NCBI GenBank assembly: GCA_963792445.1
Contig: CAWBWO010000014.1
Span: 124,001 to 188,000 of the forward strand
Length of the DNA stretch: 64,000 bases
Direction of reading: 5' to 3'
From: Rummeliibacillus sp963792445
GTDB lineage: Bacteria; Bacillota; Bacilli; Bacillales_A; Planococcaceae
Part shown: positions 21,749 to 31,658 of the stretch, one piece after another
Position numbering within the stretch: position 1 is the stretch's first letter
Layout of the letters: each line of letters starts with the position of its first letter
Program-made: the position numbers and the translations under genes
Notes under the pieces: model-generated
The model's database searches: none
Told to the model about the DNA's origin: nothing
Seen by the model: the letters and a program-made list of their open reading frames with translations, nothing else

Positions 21749-23028
21749 TGGATAAACTAATAGATAGTCCATGGTTTTTACGTATTACTGCACTTGCTTT
21801 AACATTGTTAATCTTCTTTACAGTGAAATCTGAAACAAGTGAGAATAATACAACTACAACTTCTGACCGTCAAGCTGAAGTGATTCATGATATCCCTGTA
21901 GAAGTACATTATGATAATGAAAATTTAATTGTATCAGGTGTTCCAAAGACGGTGGACGTTTCGATACGAGGTCCATTGGCGGTTGTATTAAGGACAAAAG
22001 CATTTAAGGATTATCATGTATATTTAGACTTGAGTAAAGCAACGATTGGGCAACATAAAGTAAAATTCGAATATAAAGGTTTTTCAGATAAGCTGAAAGT
22101 TCAAATCCTACCAGCAATAGCAGATATATCAATTGAAGAAAAGGTAACGCGCACTTTTAAAGTAGACCCTGATTTTAATGAAAGTCAACTATCTCCTAAC
22201 TATTTTTTAAAGGCAATCGCAGCAACTCCAAATGAAGTTACTGTTACGGGTGCAAAAAACGTAGTAGACAGTATTGCTTATGTGAAAGCAATGTTATCTG
22301 GTGAATCAGGGGTTACAGAGTCCTTTACAAGAGATGCTCCTGTAAAAGTGCTCGATCGTGATATGAACAAATTAGACGTTTTGATCAGCCCAGCAACGGT
22401 ACCAGTGAAAGTTGACATTGGGGAGTATAATAAGGAAGTGCCAATTTCGCTAAATGCACAAGGCAGTCCAAAAGATAACTTGAAAGTAAAATCGTTGAAA
22501 GCAGAGACAAGCCATGTTACATTGTTTGGACCGAAAAGCGAATTAGATAAAATAAGTTCATTACCGGTTGATGTGGATGTTTCGAATTTAAAAAAATCAG
22601 ATGATGTCATTGTTAATTTATCGAAACCTTCTGGTGTAACAAGATTATCAACAAATCAATTTAAAGTTCATGTTACATTAGAAGAATCTACTATACCTAC
22701 TAACAAACAAGAAGACAAAGGGAATCAAAAAAATAAAGAGACTTCAAGTATAACTTCAACTACAATAGAAAATATAAAAGTAAGTATTAGAAATCTAGAT
22801 ACGGATCATTACACTATTGATGATCCAAATCATTATGTATCATTAACAATAACTGGTGACGAGCAAAAAATTGCCAACATGAATGCCTCAGATTTTCAAC
22901 TTTATGTTGATGCATCTGATGTTGTAGAAGGCACTAATACTTTGGAAGTGCAAGGGGATAGCCCTTCTGATATAACATGGAAAGCAATGCCAAGCTCAAT
23001 TAAGCTAAATATTAGTCAAATTTCATAA
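21748..23028 (+). CDS. cdaR: CdaA regulator CdaR (YbbR-domain protein)
   Basis: Extracytoplasmic regulator of CdaA. An N-terminal membrane anchor (FLRITALALTLLIFF, residues about 9-23) precedes a long exported region made of about four YbbR repeats, seen as recurring beta-rich units with IPVEVHYD, VPVKVDIGE and VDVDVSNL. The start overlaps the cdaA stop (GTGATG); ATG 21748 is preferred, though GTG 21745 is possible. About 426 residues. A low-complexity stretch (residues about 312-340) separates the third and fourth repeats. Confidence 0.92.
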   Translation: MDKLIDSPWFLRITALALTLLIFFTVKSETSENNTTTTSDRQAEVIHDIPVEVHYDNENLIVSGVPKTVDVSIRGPLAVVLRTKAFKDYHVYLDLSKATIGQHKVKFEYKGFSDKLKVQILPAIADISIEEKVTRTFKVDPDFNESQLSPNYFLKAIAATPNEVTVTGAKNVVDSIAYVKAMLSGESGVTESFTRDAPVKVLDRDMNKLDVLISPATVPVKVDIGEYNKEVPISLNAQGSPKDNLKVKSLKAETSHVTLFGPKSELDKISSLPVDVDVSNLKKSDDVIVNLSKPSGVTRLSTNQFKVHVTLEESTIPTNKQEDKGNQKNKETSSITSTTIENIKVSIRNLDTDHYTIDDPNHYVSLTITGDEQKIANMNASDFQLYVDASDVVEGTNTLEVQGDSPSDITWKAMPSSIKLNISQIS

Positions 23029-23077
23029 AATCTAAGCAAAAAATATGGCATACAGTTTTGAAGGAGAGAATAACAAA

Positions 23078-24430
23078 ATGGGTAAATATTTCGGAACAGA
23101 CGGCGTCCGCGGAGTCGCCAATAGTGAGCTGACACCTGAGTTAGCATTTAAATTGGGACGCTTCGGAGGGTACGTTTTAACGAAAGAAACCACAGAACGT
23201 CCGAAAGTATTAATAGGACGAGATACACGTATTTCTGGTGAAATGCTAGAAGGGGCACTTGTTGCAGGTTTACTATCAGTAGGTGCAGAAGTAATGCGTT
23301 TAGGTGTTATTAGCACTCCAGGAGTTGCTTATTTAACACGCGCTATGAGTGCTCAAGCTGGTGTAATGATTTCAGCATCTCACAACCCTGTGGCAGATAA
23401 CGGTATTAAATTCTTTGGACCAGATGGATTCAAACTATCAGACGCACAAGAAGAGGAAATTGAAGCCCTACTAGATCAAGAACATGACAATTTGCCACGC
23501 CCAATAGGTGCAGATTTAGGTTCAGTAACCGACTATTTTGAAGGTGGCCAAAAATACATTCAATTCTTAAAACAAACTGTTTATGAAGATTTTACTGGGA
23601 TTCATATTGCATTAGACTGTGCTCACGGTGCAACATCATCATTAGCTACACACTTATTTGCAGATTTAGAAGCAGACTTATCAACGATGGGCTCATCACC
23701 TAATGGTTTAAATATTAATGATGGAGTTGGGTCAACACATCCGGAAAAGTTAGCGCAATTCGTTGTAGAAAAAGGCGCTAACGTTGGTTTAGCATTCGAC
23801 GGAGATGGCGACCGTTTAATCGCGGTTGATGAAAAAGGACAAATTGTCGATGGCGACCAAATTATGTATATCTGCGGAAAGCATTTATATGAAAAAGGCA
23901 TGTTAAAGCAAGACACCATTGTTTCAACTGTTATGAGTAATATGGGCTTCTACAAAGGACTAGAAGAACATGGCATGCACAGTGTTCAAACAAAAGTAGG
24001 CGATCGATATGTAGTAGAAGCAATGCGTGAAGGAAACTACAATCTCGGTGGTGAACAATCAGGCCATATCGTATTCCTAGACCATAACACAACTGGTGAT
24101 GGTTTACTTACAGGTCTTCAATTAGTCAATACCATGAAAGTAACAGGAAAAAAACTATCAGAACTTGCTTCTGAAATGACCATCTTCCCACAAAAATTGA
24201 TTAATGTTCGAGTAACTGATAAACATGCTGTAACAGAAAATGAAAAAGTAGCAGCAATCATTGGACAAGTTGAAACTGAAATGAATGGCGATGGACGTGT
24301 CCTAGTAAGACCTTCCGGCACAGAGCCGTTAGTCCGTGTGATGGTTGAAGCACCATCAAGTGAATTATGTGAAACATACTGCACACGCATTGCAGATGTT
24401 GTCCGTGATGAAATGGGATTAAAAGATTAA
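23078..24430 (+). CDS. glmM: Phosphoglucosamine mutase
   Basis: Converts glucosamine-6-phosphate to glucosamine-1-phosphate for peptidoglycan; in Bacillales it also binds and inhibits CdaA. MGKYFGTDGVRG is the family N-terminus. The phosphoserine loop ISASHNP and the metal loop DGDGDR are intact, and VRPSGTEPLVRVMVE forms the sugar-phosphate loop. The start at 23078 is set by GAAGGAGAG upstream; a longer frame begins at 23045 but adds non-conserved residues. 450 residues, the normal length. Confidence 0.97.
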   Translation: MGKYFGTDGVRGVANSELTPELAFKLGRFGGYVLTKETTERPKVLIGRDTRISGEMLEGALVAGLLSVGAEVMRLGVISTPGVAYLTRAMSAQAGVMISASHNPVADNGIKFFGPDGFKLSDAQEEEIEALLDQEHDNLPRPIGADLGSVTDYFEGGQKYIQFLKQTVYEDFTGIHIALDCAHGATSSLATHLFADLEADLSTMGSSPNGLNINDGVGSTHPEKLAQFVVEKGANVGLAFDGDGDRLIAVDEKGQIVDGDQIMYICGKHLYEKGMLKQDTIVSTVMSNMGFYKGLEEHGMHSVQTKVGDRYVVEAMREGNYNLGGEQSGHIVFLDHNTTGDGLLTGLQLVNTMKVTGKKLSELASEMTIFPQKLINVRVTDKHAVTENEKVAAIIGQVETEMNGDGRVLVRPSGTEPLVRVMVEAPSSELCETYCTRIADVVRDEMGLKD

Positions 24431-24506
24431 TAAGAATACTAATGAGAAATCACATAAGCGTATAAACAAGTATTTATGCGATTTCCCTACATAAACTAAA
24501 TTGCAA

Positions 24507-24548
24507 TGGAGATATCCTAAAAAATAATTTTTGGGATATCTCTTTTTA
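24507..24548 (+). terminator. Terminator after glmM
   Basis: GGAGATATCC pairs with GGATATCTC, extended by AAAAATAATTTTT in the loop, and is followed by T5. Confidence 0.88.
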
Positions 24549-24724
24549 TGTTTAATTGAATTTTATAGTTTTTCAATCCCTAGAAAAGTCCAGCTGTAGC
24601 AGAATCCAAAAGTTTCTACAATCAAATGAAATCAAGATGGATGTTTAAAATTTTTTTCTTGTGGAAGAGTATAAATATAGGATGAGAAAACTTTTGTCCT
24701 TCAAACTAAAAGGAGATGTTAATA

Positions 24725-25234
24725 TTGGCTAAAGTAGCAGCAGTAGTAACAAATCTAGTTGAAGACGTGGAATTCACAGAACCTGTAAAAGCACTTCAAG
24801 AGGCTGGTCATAATGTAGTAACAATTGAAAAGACAGCGGGTAGTGAAGTTGAAGGAAAACACGGTACCAAGATTAAAATTGACCAATCAATCGATGATGT
24901 GTCAGTGGATGATTTTGATGCATTACTTATTCCAGGTGGGTTCTCACCGGATCAATTAAGAGCAGATGATCGATTTGTTAATTTTGCTAAAGGATTTATG
25001 GATGCAAAGAAACCAGTATTCGCAATTTGTCATGGACCTCAATTATTGATTACAGCCAAAACGCTTGATGGTCGAGATGCAACAGGGTATAAATCAATCC
25101 GTGTTGATATGGAAAATGCAGGGGTAAAATATCAAGATAAAGAAGTAGTCGTTTGCCAAAATCAATTGGTGACAAGTCGTACTCCAGATGATATCCCTGC
25201 CTTTAACCGAGAGATTGTAAAATTATTGAAGTAA
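24725..25234 (+). CDS. PfpI/YraA-type DJ-1 superfamily protein
   Basis: A 169-residue DJ-1/PfpI protein of the type called general stress protein 18 (YraA) in Bacillus, linked to protein repair or deglycation. The nucleophile elbow with Cys is AICHGPQLL, the acidic residue is in the early VEDVEF segment, and LLIPGGFSPDQLR is the conserved loop. The start is TTG 24725, eight bases after AGGAG; an in-frame ATG at 24716 sits inside that site and is unlikely. It is monocistronic with its own terminator. The exact activity is unproven. Confidence 0.88.
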   Translation: MAKVAAVVTNLVEDVEFTEPVKALQEAGHNVVTIEKTAGSEVEGKHGTKIKIDQSIDDVSVDDFDALLIPGGFSPDQLRADDRFVNFAKGFMDAKKPVFAICHGPQLLITAKTLDGRDATGYKSIRVDMENAGVKYQDKEVVVCQNQLVTSRTPDDIPAFNREIVKLLK

Positions 25235-25261
25235 TTAAAATTAGATACCATTGAAATTACA

Positions 25262-25298
25262 AGGAGCTGTCCAAAGACAACTTTTGGATAGCTTTTTC
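25262..25298 (+). terminator. Terminator after the pfpI-like gene
   Basis: AGCTGTCCAAA pairs with TTTGGATAGCT (one G-U pair) and is followed by TTTTTC. Confidence 0.85.
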
Positions 25299-25471
25299 TC
25301 TCACTTTAATGTGTCTTCTCTTTCCTAACACAGCGTGAAACTGCTAATATAAAAAAATTAAAATTTAATAATGATTTTTTAAAAAAGTTGAAACAATATG
25401 AGGCATTGAGCGTATACTATAATGATTATTTATTTTTCACAGTTGAAAACCTTTTCATTACAGGTTTGTAA

Positions 25472-25500
25472 TTGACTATGAAAGTTGTTTTCAGTATGAT
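25472..25500 (+). promoter_or_regulatory. Sigma-A promoter for glmS
   Basis: TTGACT at 25472-25477, a 17-base spacer and TATGAT at 25495-25500 precede the glmS ribozyme by about 95 bases. Confidence 0.7.
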
Positions 25501-25593
25501 GAAACTGCTAAGAAATTAAGAGGTCTAACTTTTTAATAAATTAGTATAGTTATGCTAAGGAGGATCGTATTGAAGCATTAAATCGGAAAACAG

Positions 25594-25770
25594 TTATAGC
25601 GCCAGTACTGAAGAAATTAAGGACGTATAAACTTCAGTAGACGAGGTGGAGGAGTATCGAAAGTTTCGGCGGATGCCTCCCGATCGCCATGCCCGATCGA
25701 TAGCTTACTTTTAAAATACTTGAGCGATTGAGTAGACAAAGAAAGTAAGAAGGCAAAATAGCAGCTGTAA
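25594..25770 (+). promoter_or_regulatory. glmS ribozyme-riboswitch
   Basis: The untranslated region before glmS contains the ribozyme core. The cleavage site is at A25598/G25599 (TATAGCGCC), followed by AGACGAGGTGGAGG, the conserved CGGCGGATGCCTCCCGATCG and the later GAAAGTAAGAAGGC. Glucosamine-6-phosphate acts as coenzyme for self-cleavage, which destabilises the message when product is plentiful. The match to the known core is strong by eye. Confidence 0.93.
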
Positions 25771-25779
25771 TAACAGTGT

Positions 25780-25812
25780 ACTTCGCCTAAATTAGGAGAA
25801 GTAGATTTTTTG
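25780..25812 (+). terminator. Terminator-like hairpin between the ribozyme and glmS
   Basis: ACTTCGCCT pairs with AGGAGAAGT (one mismatch) around AAATT and is followed by GATTTTTTG. It sits after the ribozyme and about 25 bases before the glmS ribosome-binding site, so it could attenuate transcription or shield the new 5' end. Confidence 0.55.
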
Positions 25813-25846
25813 CGGCTAATTTTGCAAAGTTCGGAGGAAAAAAATT

Positions 25847-27649
25847 ATGTGTGGAATTGTTGGATATAATGGCTTATTAGATGCCAAGGAAATATTATTA
25901 AAAGGTTTAGAAAAATTAGAGTATCGTGGTTACGATTCTGCTGGTATCGCATTAGCAAATGATAAAGGCGTTACTGTATTTAAAGAAAAAGGACGTATTG
26001 CAGATTTACGTGAAGCAGTTGATTTTACGGTGGAAGCTAATGTTGGGATTGGACATACACGTTGGGCAACTCACGGTGTTCCAAATCGCGTAAATGCTCA
26101 CCCTCACCAAAGTAATTCAGGTCGCTTCACATTAGTACACAATGGTGTATTAGAAAATTATCACTTATTACAAGATGAATTTTTGAAAGATGTTGAAATG
26201 AAATCTGAAACAGATACAGAAGTAGTCGTACAACTAGTAGAAAAATTCGTCAATGATGGAATGACTTCAGAAGAAGCTTTCCGTCATACATTATCACTTG
26301 TTCATGGTTCATATGCGATTGCATTATTGGATGCAGAAGATCCTGAAACAATCTTTGTTGCAAAAAACAAAAGCCCATTATTAGTCGGTTTAGGTGAACA
26401 TTTTAATGTTGTGGCTTCAGATGCAATGGCTATGTTACAAGTGACAGACCAATTTGTTGAATTACACGACAAAGAAATAGTGATTGTTGGTAAAGAATCA
26501 GTTGTCATTAAAAAATTAGATGGCACAGTAGTTGAACGTGCACCATTTACAGCTGAGCTAGATATGAGCGATATCGAAAAAGGCACATATCCTCACTATA
26601 TGTTAAAAGAAATCGATGAACAACCAGGCGTTGTTCGTAAAATTATCCAAGCTTATGAAAATGACAAAGGCGAATTATCTATCCCTTCTGAAATTGCCAA
26701 AGCTTTACATGAAGCGGATCGTCTATATATTATCGCAGCAGGCACTAGCTATCACGCTGGACTTGTTGGGAAACAATACTTCGAAAAAATGGCAGGTATT
26801 CCTGTAGAAGTTCATATTTCAAGTGAATTCGGTTATAACATGCCATTATTATCGAAAAAACCTTTCTTCATCTTCATCTCACAATCAGGTGAAACTGCAG
26901 ACAGTCGCCAAGTGTTAGTGAAAATCAAAGAATTGGGTCATCCTATTTTAACAATTACAAACGTTCCGGGTTCTACTTTATCTCGTGAAGCGGATTATAC
27001 TTTACTATTACATGCTGGTCCAGAAATTGCAGTAGCATCAACAAAAGCATATGTTGCTCAAGTAGCGGTACTTGCAATTGTTGCATATGTAGAAGCACAG
27101 TCACAAGGGAAAGAACTAGACTTTGATTTAAAAGCAGAACTTGCAATTGCTGCAAACGGTATTCAATCTATAGTGGATGACAAAGAAGTAATGAAACAAG
27201 TATCAGATAACTTCTTAGCAACAACTCGTAACGCATTCTTCATTGGTCGAATTGTCGATTACTACGTAAGTCTTGAAGGTGCATTAAAATTAAAAGAAAT
27301 TTCTTATATCCAAGCTGAAGGATTTGCGGGTGGCGAACTAAAACACGGTACGATTGCCTTAATAGAAGACGGTACACCAGTATTCGCATTAATCACTCAA
27401 AAACAAGTGAGCCTAAATCTTCGCGGAAACGTCAAAGAAGTTGTTGCACGTGGTGCCAACCCATGCATCATCTCAATGGAAGGTATGGAAGAAGCAGGAG
27501 ACACGATCGTGCTACCGCAAGTGCACACACTTCTTACACCACTTGTATCCGTTATAACACTACAATTAATCAGTTACTATGCAGCATTATACAGAGGCTG
27601 TGACGTGGATAAACCACGTAATTTGGCTAAATCGGTTACGGTTGAGTAG
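25847..27649 (+). CDS. glmS: Glutamine-fructose-6-phosphate aminotransferase
   Basis: Makes glucosamine-6-phosphate from fructose-6-phosphate and glutamine, the first step to UDP-GlcNAc. MCGIVGYNG gives the N-terminal nucleophile Cys after Met removal. The glutaminase domain (HTRWATHG, HNGVLENY) fills about residues 1-235 and two SIS domains (TSYHAGLVGK, SQSGETADS) follow. The end KPRNLAKSVTVE carries the substrate-binding tail. 600 residues, full length. It is controlled by the ribozyme directly upstream and works with glmM in this window. Confidence 0.98.
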   Translation: MCGIVGYNGLLDAKEILLKGLEKLEYRGYDSAGIALANDKGVTVFKEKGRIADLREAVDFTVEANVGIGHTRWATHGVPNRVNAHPHQSNSGRFTLVHNGVLENYHLLQDEFLKDVEMKSETDTEVVVQLVEKFVNDGMTSEEAFRHTLSLVHGSYAIALLDAEDPETIFVAKNKSPLLVGLGEHFNVVASDAMAMLQVTDQFVELHDKEIVIVGKESVVIKKLDGTVVERAPFTAELDMSDIEKGTYPHYMLKEIDEQPGVVRKIIQAYENDKGELSIPSEIAKALHEADRLYIIAAGTSYHAGLVGKQYFEKMAGIPVEVHISSEFGYNMPLLSKKPFFIFISQSGETADSRQVLVKIKELGHPILTITNVPGSTLSREADYTLLLHAGPEIAVASTKAYVAQVAVLAIVAYVEAQSQGKELDFDLKAELAIAANGIQSIVDDKEVMKQVSDNFLATTRNAFFIGRIVDYYVSLEGALKLKEISYIQAEGFAGGELKHGTIALIEDGTPVFALITQKQVSLNLRGNVKEVVARGANPCIISMEGMEEAGDTIVLPQVHTLLTPLVSVITLQLISYYAALYRGCDVDKPRNLAKSVTVE

Positions 27650-27736
27650 TTGTAAGGGTATATGTGAGCAATAACTTTTTATTAAAATTTATATTAATTT
27701 TTGTCATAGATGATAATACTTTATGACACTAAAATA

Positions 27737-27784
27737 AAACCTTGATTCAGTGTAGTCATATGCTGTATCAAGGTTATTTTTTGT
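27737..27784 (+). terminator. Terminator after glmS
   Basis: AAAACCTTGAT pairs with ATCAAGGTT, followed by ATTTTTTG. Confidence 0.85.
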
Positions 27785-27867
27785 ATACGCTTAAAATTAT
27801 TAAAATATTATATTTAAGTGATATTGACTTTCTTTTTTCAAAGGAATATAATTTATTCAAATCTAAT

Positions 27868-27882
27868 TGATAATGATTTTCA
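27868..27882 (+). promoter_or_regulatory. Fur box before the FTR1-type permease gene
   Basis: TGATAATGATTTTCA matches the 7-1-7 Fur core TGATAATNATTATCA at all but one base. It lies about 58 bases before the start codon, so iron repression of the permease and lipoprotein is expected. Confidence 0.82.
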
Positions 27883-27939
27883 TTTTTAATCAAAAAAACA
27901 TTAATAGTATAAAAAATATTTGGGCATAAGGTGGAAAAT

Positions 27940-29424
27940 ATGAAAACCAAGCTAGTTACTACGCTAATGATTTTACTTATAGCTTTTATCATCTTGCCAT
28001 TAAAAAGTTTTGCTGCAAATGCAATAGATGATATGAAGCATGCAAATGAAATTCTTAACCAGAGTATTCAATCTGTGGACAAGGGAGAATTAGAGGTTGC
28101 CTCGAAGCAATTTAAAACGTTTACATCAACTTGGCTTTCAATTGAAGATGGAGTTAAAAACAAATCTCAAGAGGCATATCATGATATTGAAGATCAGATG
28201 GGACAAGTTGAATTTGCCTTTGCTCAACAACCAGTTAATCAAGACAAAGTGAAAAATGCACTATTAGAGTTGAAAAACACAAATGATAAGTTTATTAATG
28301 GAAAGTATCCCGAAACATCAAATAAAAGTACCAATAATTCAGTTCAAAAAGGAAATGTAGCTGATTTGGTCACTTTGCTTAATCAATCACTTTCAAAAAT
28401 AAATAATAATGATATTGAGGGAGCAAAAGGAGATATCGAGAAATTCCGTAAATCATGGCTGAATATTGAAGGGGTTGTCCTTACTCAATCTTCTAAAGTT
28501 TATACTGATGCGGAAAGAGATATGGTTTCATCATACGCGATGCTTTCAGCAAAACCAGCTGATGTTGCAGGAGCTAAAAAAACAATTGAAGGTATGAGAG
28601 ATTATCTTTCACCACTTGTTGCCAAGACTAGTTATAACATGATGGATGTTATTACAATTCTTCTGCGTGAAGGATTAGAAGGTTTGCTTGTGGTTGTTGC
28701 ATTACTCGGATTTTTAAGAAAATCAGGTCATGCAGAAAAAGGTAAGTGGATCTGGATAGGGGTAGGTACTGGGATCGGAGTCAGTATTATTCTTGGAACT
28801 ATAGTAAACCTGTTATTTTCCGCAGGTACATTTGGAAATAACAATTTCCTAATATCAGGATGGACAGGCGTTTTTGCAGCCGTTATGCTTCTATACATGA
28901 GCTATTGGCTTCATAGTAAGTCAAGTATTTCAGAATGGCAAAAATATATTCATACCCAAAGTACAAAAGCATTGGAAAAAGGGAGCCTATTATCTTTAGC
29001 CTTTCTTTCATTTCTCGCTGTTTTCCGTGAGGGAACAGAAACCGTTTTATTCTTTATCGGAATGGCTTCTTCGATAAAATTAGCTTCATTATTAATAGGT
29101 ATCGCTATTGGTTTACTAATATTAATTGTTGTATCTTATCTCATACTTAAACTTGGACTAAAAATCCCAATGCGTCCATTTTTCATGGTATGCAGTATTC
29201 TAATGTTTTACTTATGTATCAAGTTCACTGGCATGGGAATCCATGGTTTGCAGCTTGCGGGTCTATTACCTGCAACTCAAGCACCTGTTCCGAATATTGA
29301 CTTTTTCGCTTTATATTCAACTTGGGAAAGTTTTATTCCTCAGCTACTATTACTAGTTATTGCTGTCATTATTGTAATCGTCAATAAAATAAAAGATAAC
29401 AAATTAAAATCAGGAGGACACTAA
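27940..29424 (+). CDS. efeU: FTR1-family iron permease with duplicated helical ectodomain
   Basis: Iron importer of the EfeU/YwbL type. A signal peptide (ILLIAFIILPLKSFA) precedes an exported region of two similar helical repeats (residues about 30-110 and 135-220), each with an F-x3-W-x2-IE pattern followed by about 60 helical residues. Seven membrane helices then carry the two iron-binding REGLE-type motifs: REGLEG (about 245) and REGTET (about 367). The start ATG 27940 follows AAGGTGG. 494 residues. A Fur box lies upstream; the next gene, 1 bp after the stop, encodes a third copy of the helical unit. Confidence 0.9.
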   Translation: MKTKLVTTLMILLIAFIILPLKSFAANAIDDMKHANEILNQSIQSVDKGELEVASKQFKTFTSTWLSIEDGVKNKSQEAYHDIEDQMGQVEFAFAQQPVNQDKVKNALLELKNTNDKFINGKYPETSNKSTNNSVQKGNVADLVTLLNQSLSKINNNDIEGAKGDIEKFRKSWLNIEGVVLTQSSKVYTDAERDMVSSYAMLSAKPADVAGAKKTIEGMRDYLSPLVAKTSYNMMDVITILLREGLEGLLVVVALLGFLRKSGHAEKGKWIWIGVGTGIGVSIILGTIVNLLFSAGTFGNNNFLISGWTGVFAAVMLLYMSYWLHSKSSISEWQKYIHTQSTKALEKGSLLSLAFLSFLAVFREGTETVLFFIGMASSIKLASLLIGIAIGLLILIVVSYLILKLGLKIPMRPFFMVCSILMFYLCIKFTGMGIHGLQLAGLLPATQAPVPNIDFFALYSTWESFIPQLLLLVIAVIIVIVNKIKDNKLKSGGH

Positions 29425-29425
29425 A

Positions 29426-29846
29426 ATGAAAACTCGTAAATTAATTGTTCCCGTATTATTAGCAACTTCTCTAGCGTTGGCTGCGTGTAATGGAGCCAAT
29501 ACGAATAATACGACGAAAGAAGAACAGCCATCGAATGTATCGAATGCAACGCTTTCAATCAGCGATGGTGCAAAAGAAATGCAACAAACCATTACAGACT
29601 TGAAGATCACAAATAAAAGAAAAAAATGCTACTCAAGCAAAAGTAAGTGGAGAAAACCTAGAAAAGACGTGGCAAAAGTTTGAAGACGATGTAAAAGAAA
29701 AGAATGCAGATTTATATGGAAAAGTTGAAACGCCACTACACCTTATTGAAGCGGGTGTAAAATCTCAACCACTTGATGCAACAACCCTTAATAAGGCAGC
29801 TGATGAACTTAATGCAGTCTTATCTGAAGTCGGAAAATTAAAGTAG
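29426..29846 (+). pseudogene. Efe-type lipoprotein homologous to the EfeU ectodomain (frameshifted)
   Basis: The start MKTRKLIVPVLLATSLAL followed by LAACNG is a lipoprotein signal with lipobox Cys about 21. After TDLKIT the frame goes astray in a run of seven A (29620-29626). Removing one A yields NATQAKVSGENLEKTW, a helical domain ending SEVGKLK at 29846, 139 residues in all. Its W-x-K-FE pattern resembles the two units of the neighbouring permease, so it is probably its membrane-tethered partner. It lacks the M75 peptidase domain of full EfeO/EfeM, and no EfeB peroxidase gene is nearby. The break could be real or a homopolymer error. Confidence 0.75.
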
Positions 29847-29909
29847 GTTATTAATTGTTTGTAAAAATAGCATAGAGAAATCCCGTAGTAGTTTTAGGGG
29901 GATTTAGTG

Positions 29910-29942
29910 AAAAAAGGCCATCCAAAAAGATGGTCTTTTTTA
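29910..29942 (+). terminator. Terminator after the efe genes
   Basis: AAAAAAGGCCATC pairs with GATGGTCTTTTTT around CAAAAA. Confidence 0.9.
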
Positions 29943-30127
29943 GTTCTTATTTAAATTTATTTCTTTATAGTTCACTGTATTAGAAATCAAACGAGATTAT
30001 TAAGTGAGTGTAAAAATTTTAAATTTTTAACACATCACATTGAATCATAAAATATGATGTGATATCTATTAAACAATAAGAAGTACTGTTACATATGAAT
30101 TATATAGACTAGGAAGTTGGTGTTGTT

Positions 30128-31327
30128 ATGGAGAAGCTGAAAGATCATAAGTTGAAAACATGGTTAGAAATCTTAATGGCTTCCACAAAATTAGGACTCA
30201 CTTCATTTGGTGGTCCAATTGCTCATCTTGGCTATTTTTATGAAGAATATGTCCTCAGAAAAAAATGGATAGATGAAAAAAGTTATGCAGATTTAGTTGC
30301 TTTAAGTCAATTCTTACCTGGTCCAGCGAGTAGCCAGGTCGGTATTGGGATTGGTGTAGCTCGAGGGGGCATCATTGGAGGAGTTATATCCTTCCTTGGA
30401 TTTACCCTTCCATCTGTCATTGCACTCATTATCTTTGCGTCTGTACTTCATACTTTTGGAATTGAAGATGCTGGATGGATTAATGGATTAAAGATTGTCG
30501 CTGTTGCAATTGTAGCTCATGCAGTCTTAGGTATGGCCAAAAATCAAACGCCTGATATTAAAAGAAAAGCAATCGCCTTATTTGCTTTAGTTATTACGCT
30601 ATTATGGCAAACTGCCTTTACTCAAATTGGCAGTAATCATTATAGCAGGTATTGTAGGATACTTTCTTTATCGAGAACAACCAATTCATAACGAACAAAC
30701 GAGTGTGACACTCTTTCCTATTTCACGCCGTTTAGGGTGTTATTTGTTTAATTTTATTCTTTGTGCTATTACTATTTCTACCGATTCTTAAGTAATTTAA
30801 CATCAATTAAATGGATTTCAATTTTCGATAGTTTTTATCGTTCTGGATCTCTTGTTTTTGGTGGAGGCCATGTTGTATTACCATTGTTAGAACAGGAATT
30901 TGTTCCTACTGGGTGGCTTAATACACAGGAGTTTTTGGCAGGTTATGGTGCAGCTCAAGCAGTTCCAGGCCCATTATTTACATTTGCAGCTTATATCGGA
31001 ACAATTATTAACGGCTGGCAAGGTGGTTTGTTTGCTACATTTGCGATATTCTTACCTGCATTCCTTCTGATTATTGGTTCATTACCTTTTTGGGATGCTC
31101 TTCGTACAAATCCTAAGATTAAAGGAGCTCTACTTGGTGTAAATGCTTCTGTTGTAGGAATCTTAATCTCAGCACTCTACACGCCAATTTGGACGAGTTC
31201 GATTAAATCATCCATAGACTTTGTACTTGCAGCAATTCTATTCTTCATGCTGGTTTATTGGAAACTGCCACCTTGGGTAATCGTAGTAACAGGTGCTGTT
31301 GGAGGGATAATCATTACTCTTATTTAA
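30128..31327 (+). pseudogene. chrA: Chromate transporter ChrA, two-domain, with three frameshifts
   Basis: A CHR-family membrane protein; members export chromate or related anions. The N half (TSFGGPIAHLGYF, LSQFLPGPASSQVG) and C half (LVFGGGHVVLPLLE, GYGAAQAVPGPLFTF) hold the paired family motifs, so the original was one protein of about 398 residues. One extra base is present in each of GG (30629-30630), GGG (30735-30737) and AA (30790-30791). Removing them restores one continuous frame from 30128 to 31327. As written, reading stops at 30691 and resumes at 30761. Three short insertions within 165 bases point to sequencing error or recent decay. Confidence 0.85.
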
Positions 31328-31658
31328 TCCTAAGTTAAATACGAATGAAAAAGGGTTACAACATTTACCAAGTTGAGTAGAAAAGCCCCTCTCTATTGAG
31401 AAGAGGAATTTTCATTAAGCACTTTGGGAATAGTGTCCATTCTCCATTTTTTTTACGAAAAACTTTCTCTAATACTGGTTTAATCCAATGATCAATCCAA
31501 TTTTCCCAGCATTAATTCCTGCTGATTTTCAATAGTTAAATGCAAACTGCCTCAAAATATTCACATTATAAAGATGAAAGAATATTTTTAATGAAATCGT
31601 TGCATTCTCTTTTGTACAATATAGTTTAGTTAAGACAAAATTACATTGGAGGAGTTCT
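31328..31658. other. Intergenic stretch with a weak terminator
   Basis: A hairpin at about 31384-31411 (CCTCTCT/AGAAGAGG, followed by AATTTTC) may end chrA. On the minus strand about 31395-31500 reads open for some 35 codons (residues such as WIDHWIKPVLEKV) without a start, possibly a remnant of a lost gene. I see nothing else here. Confidence 0.4.
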
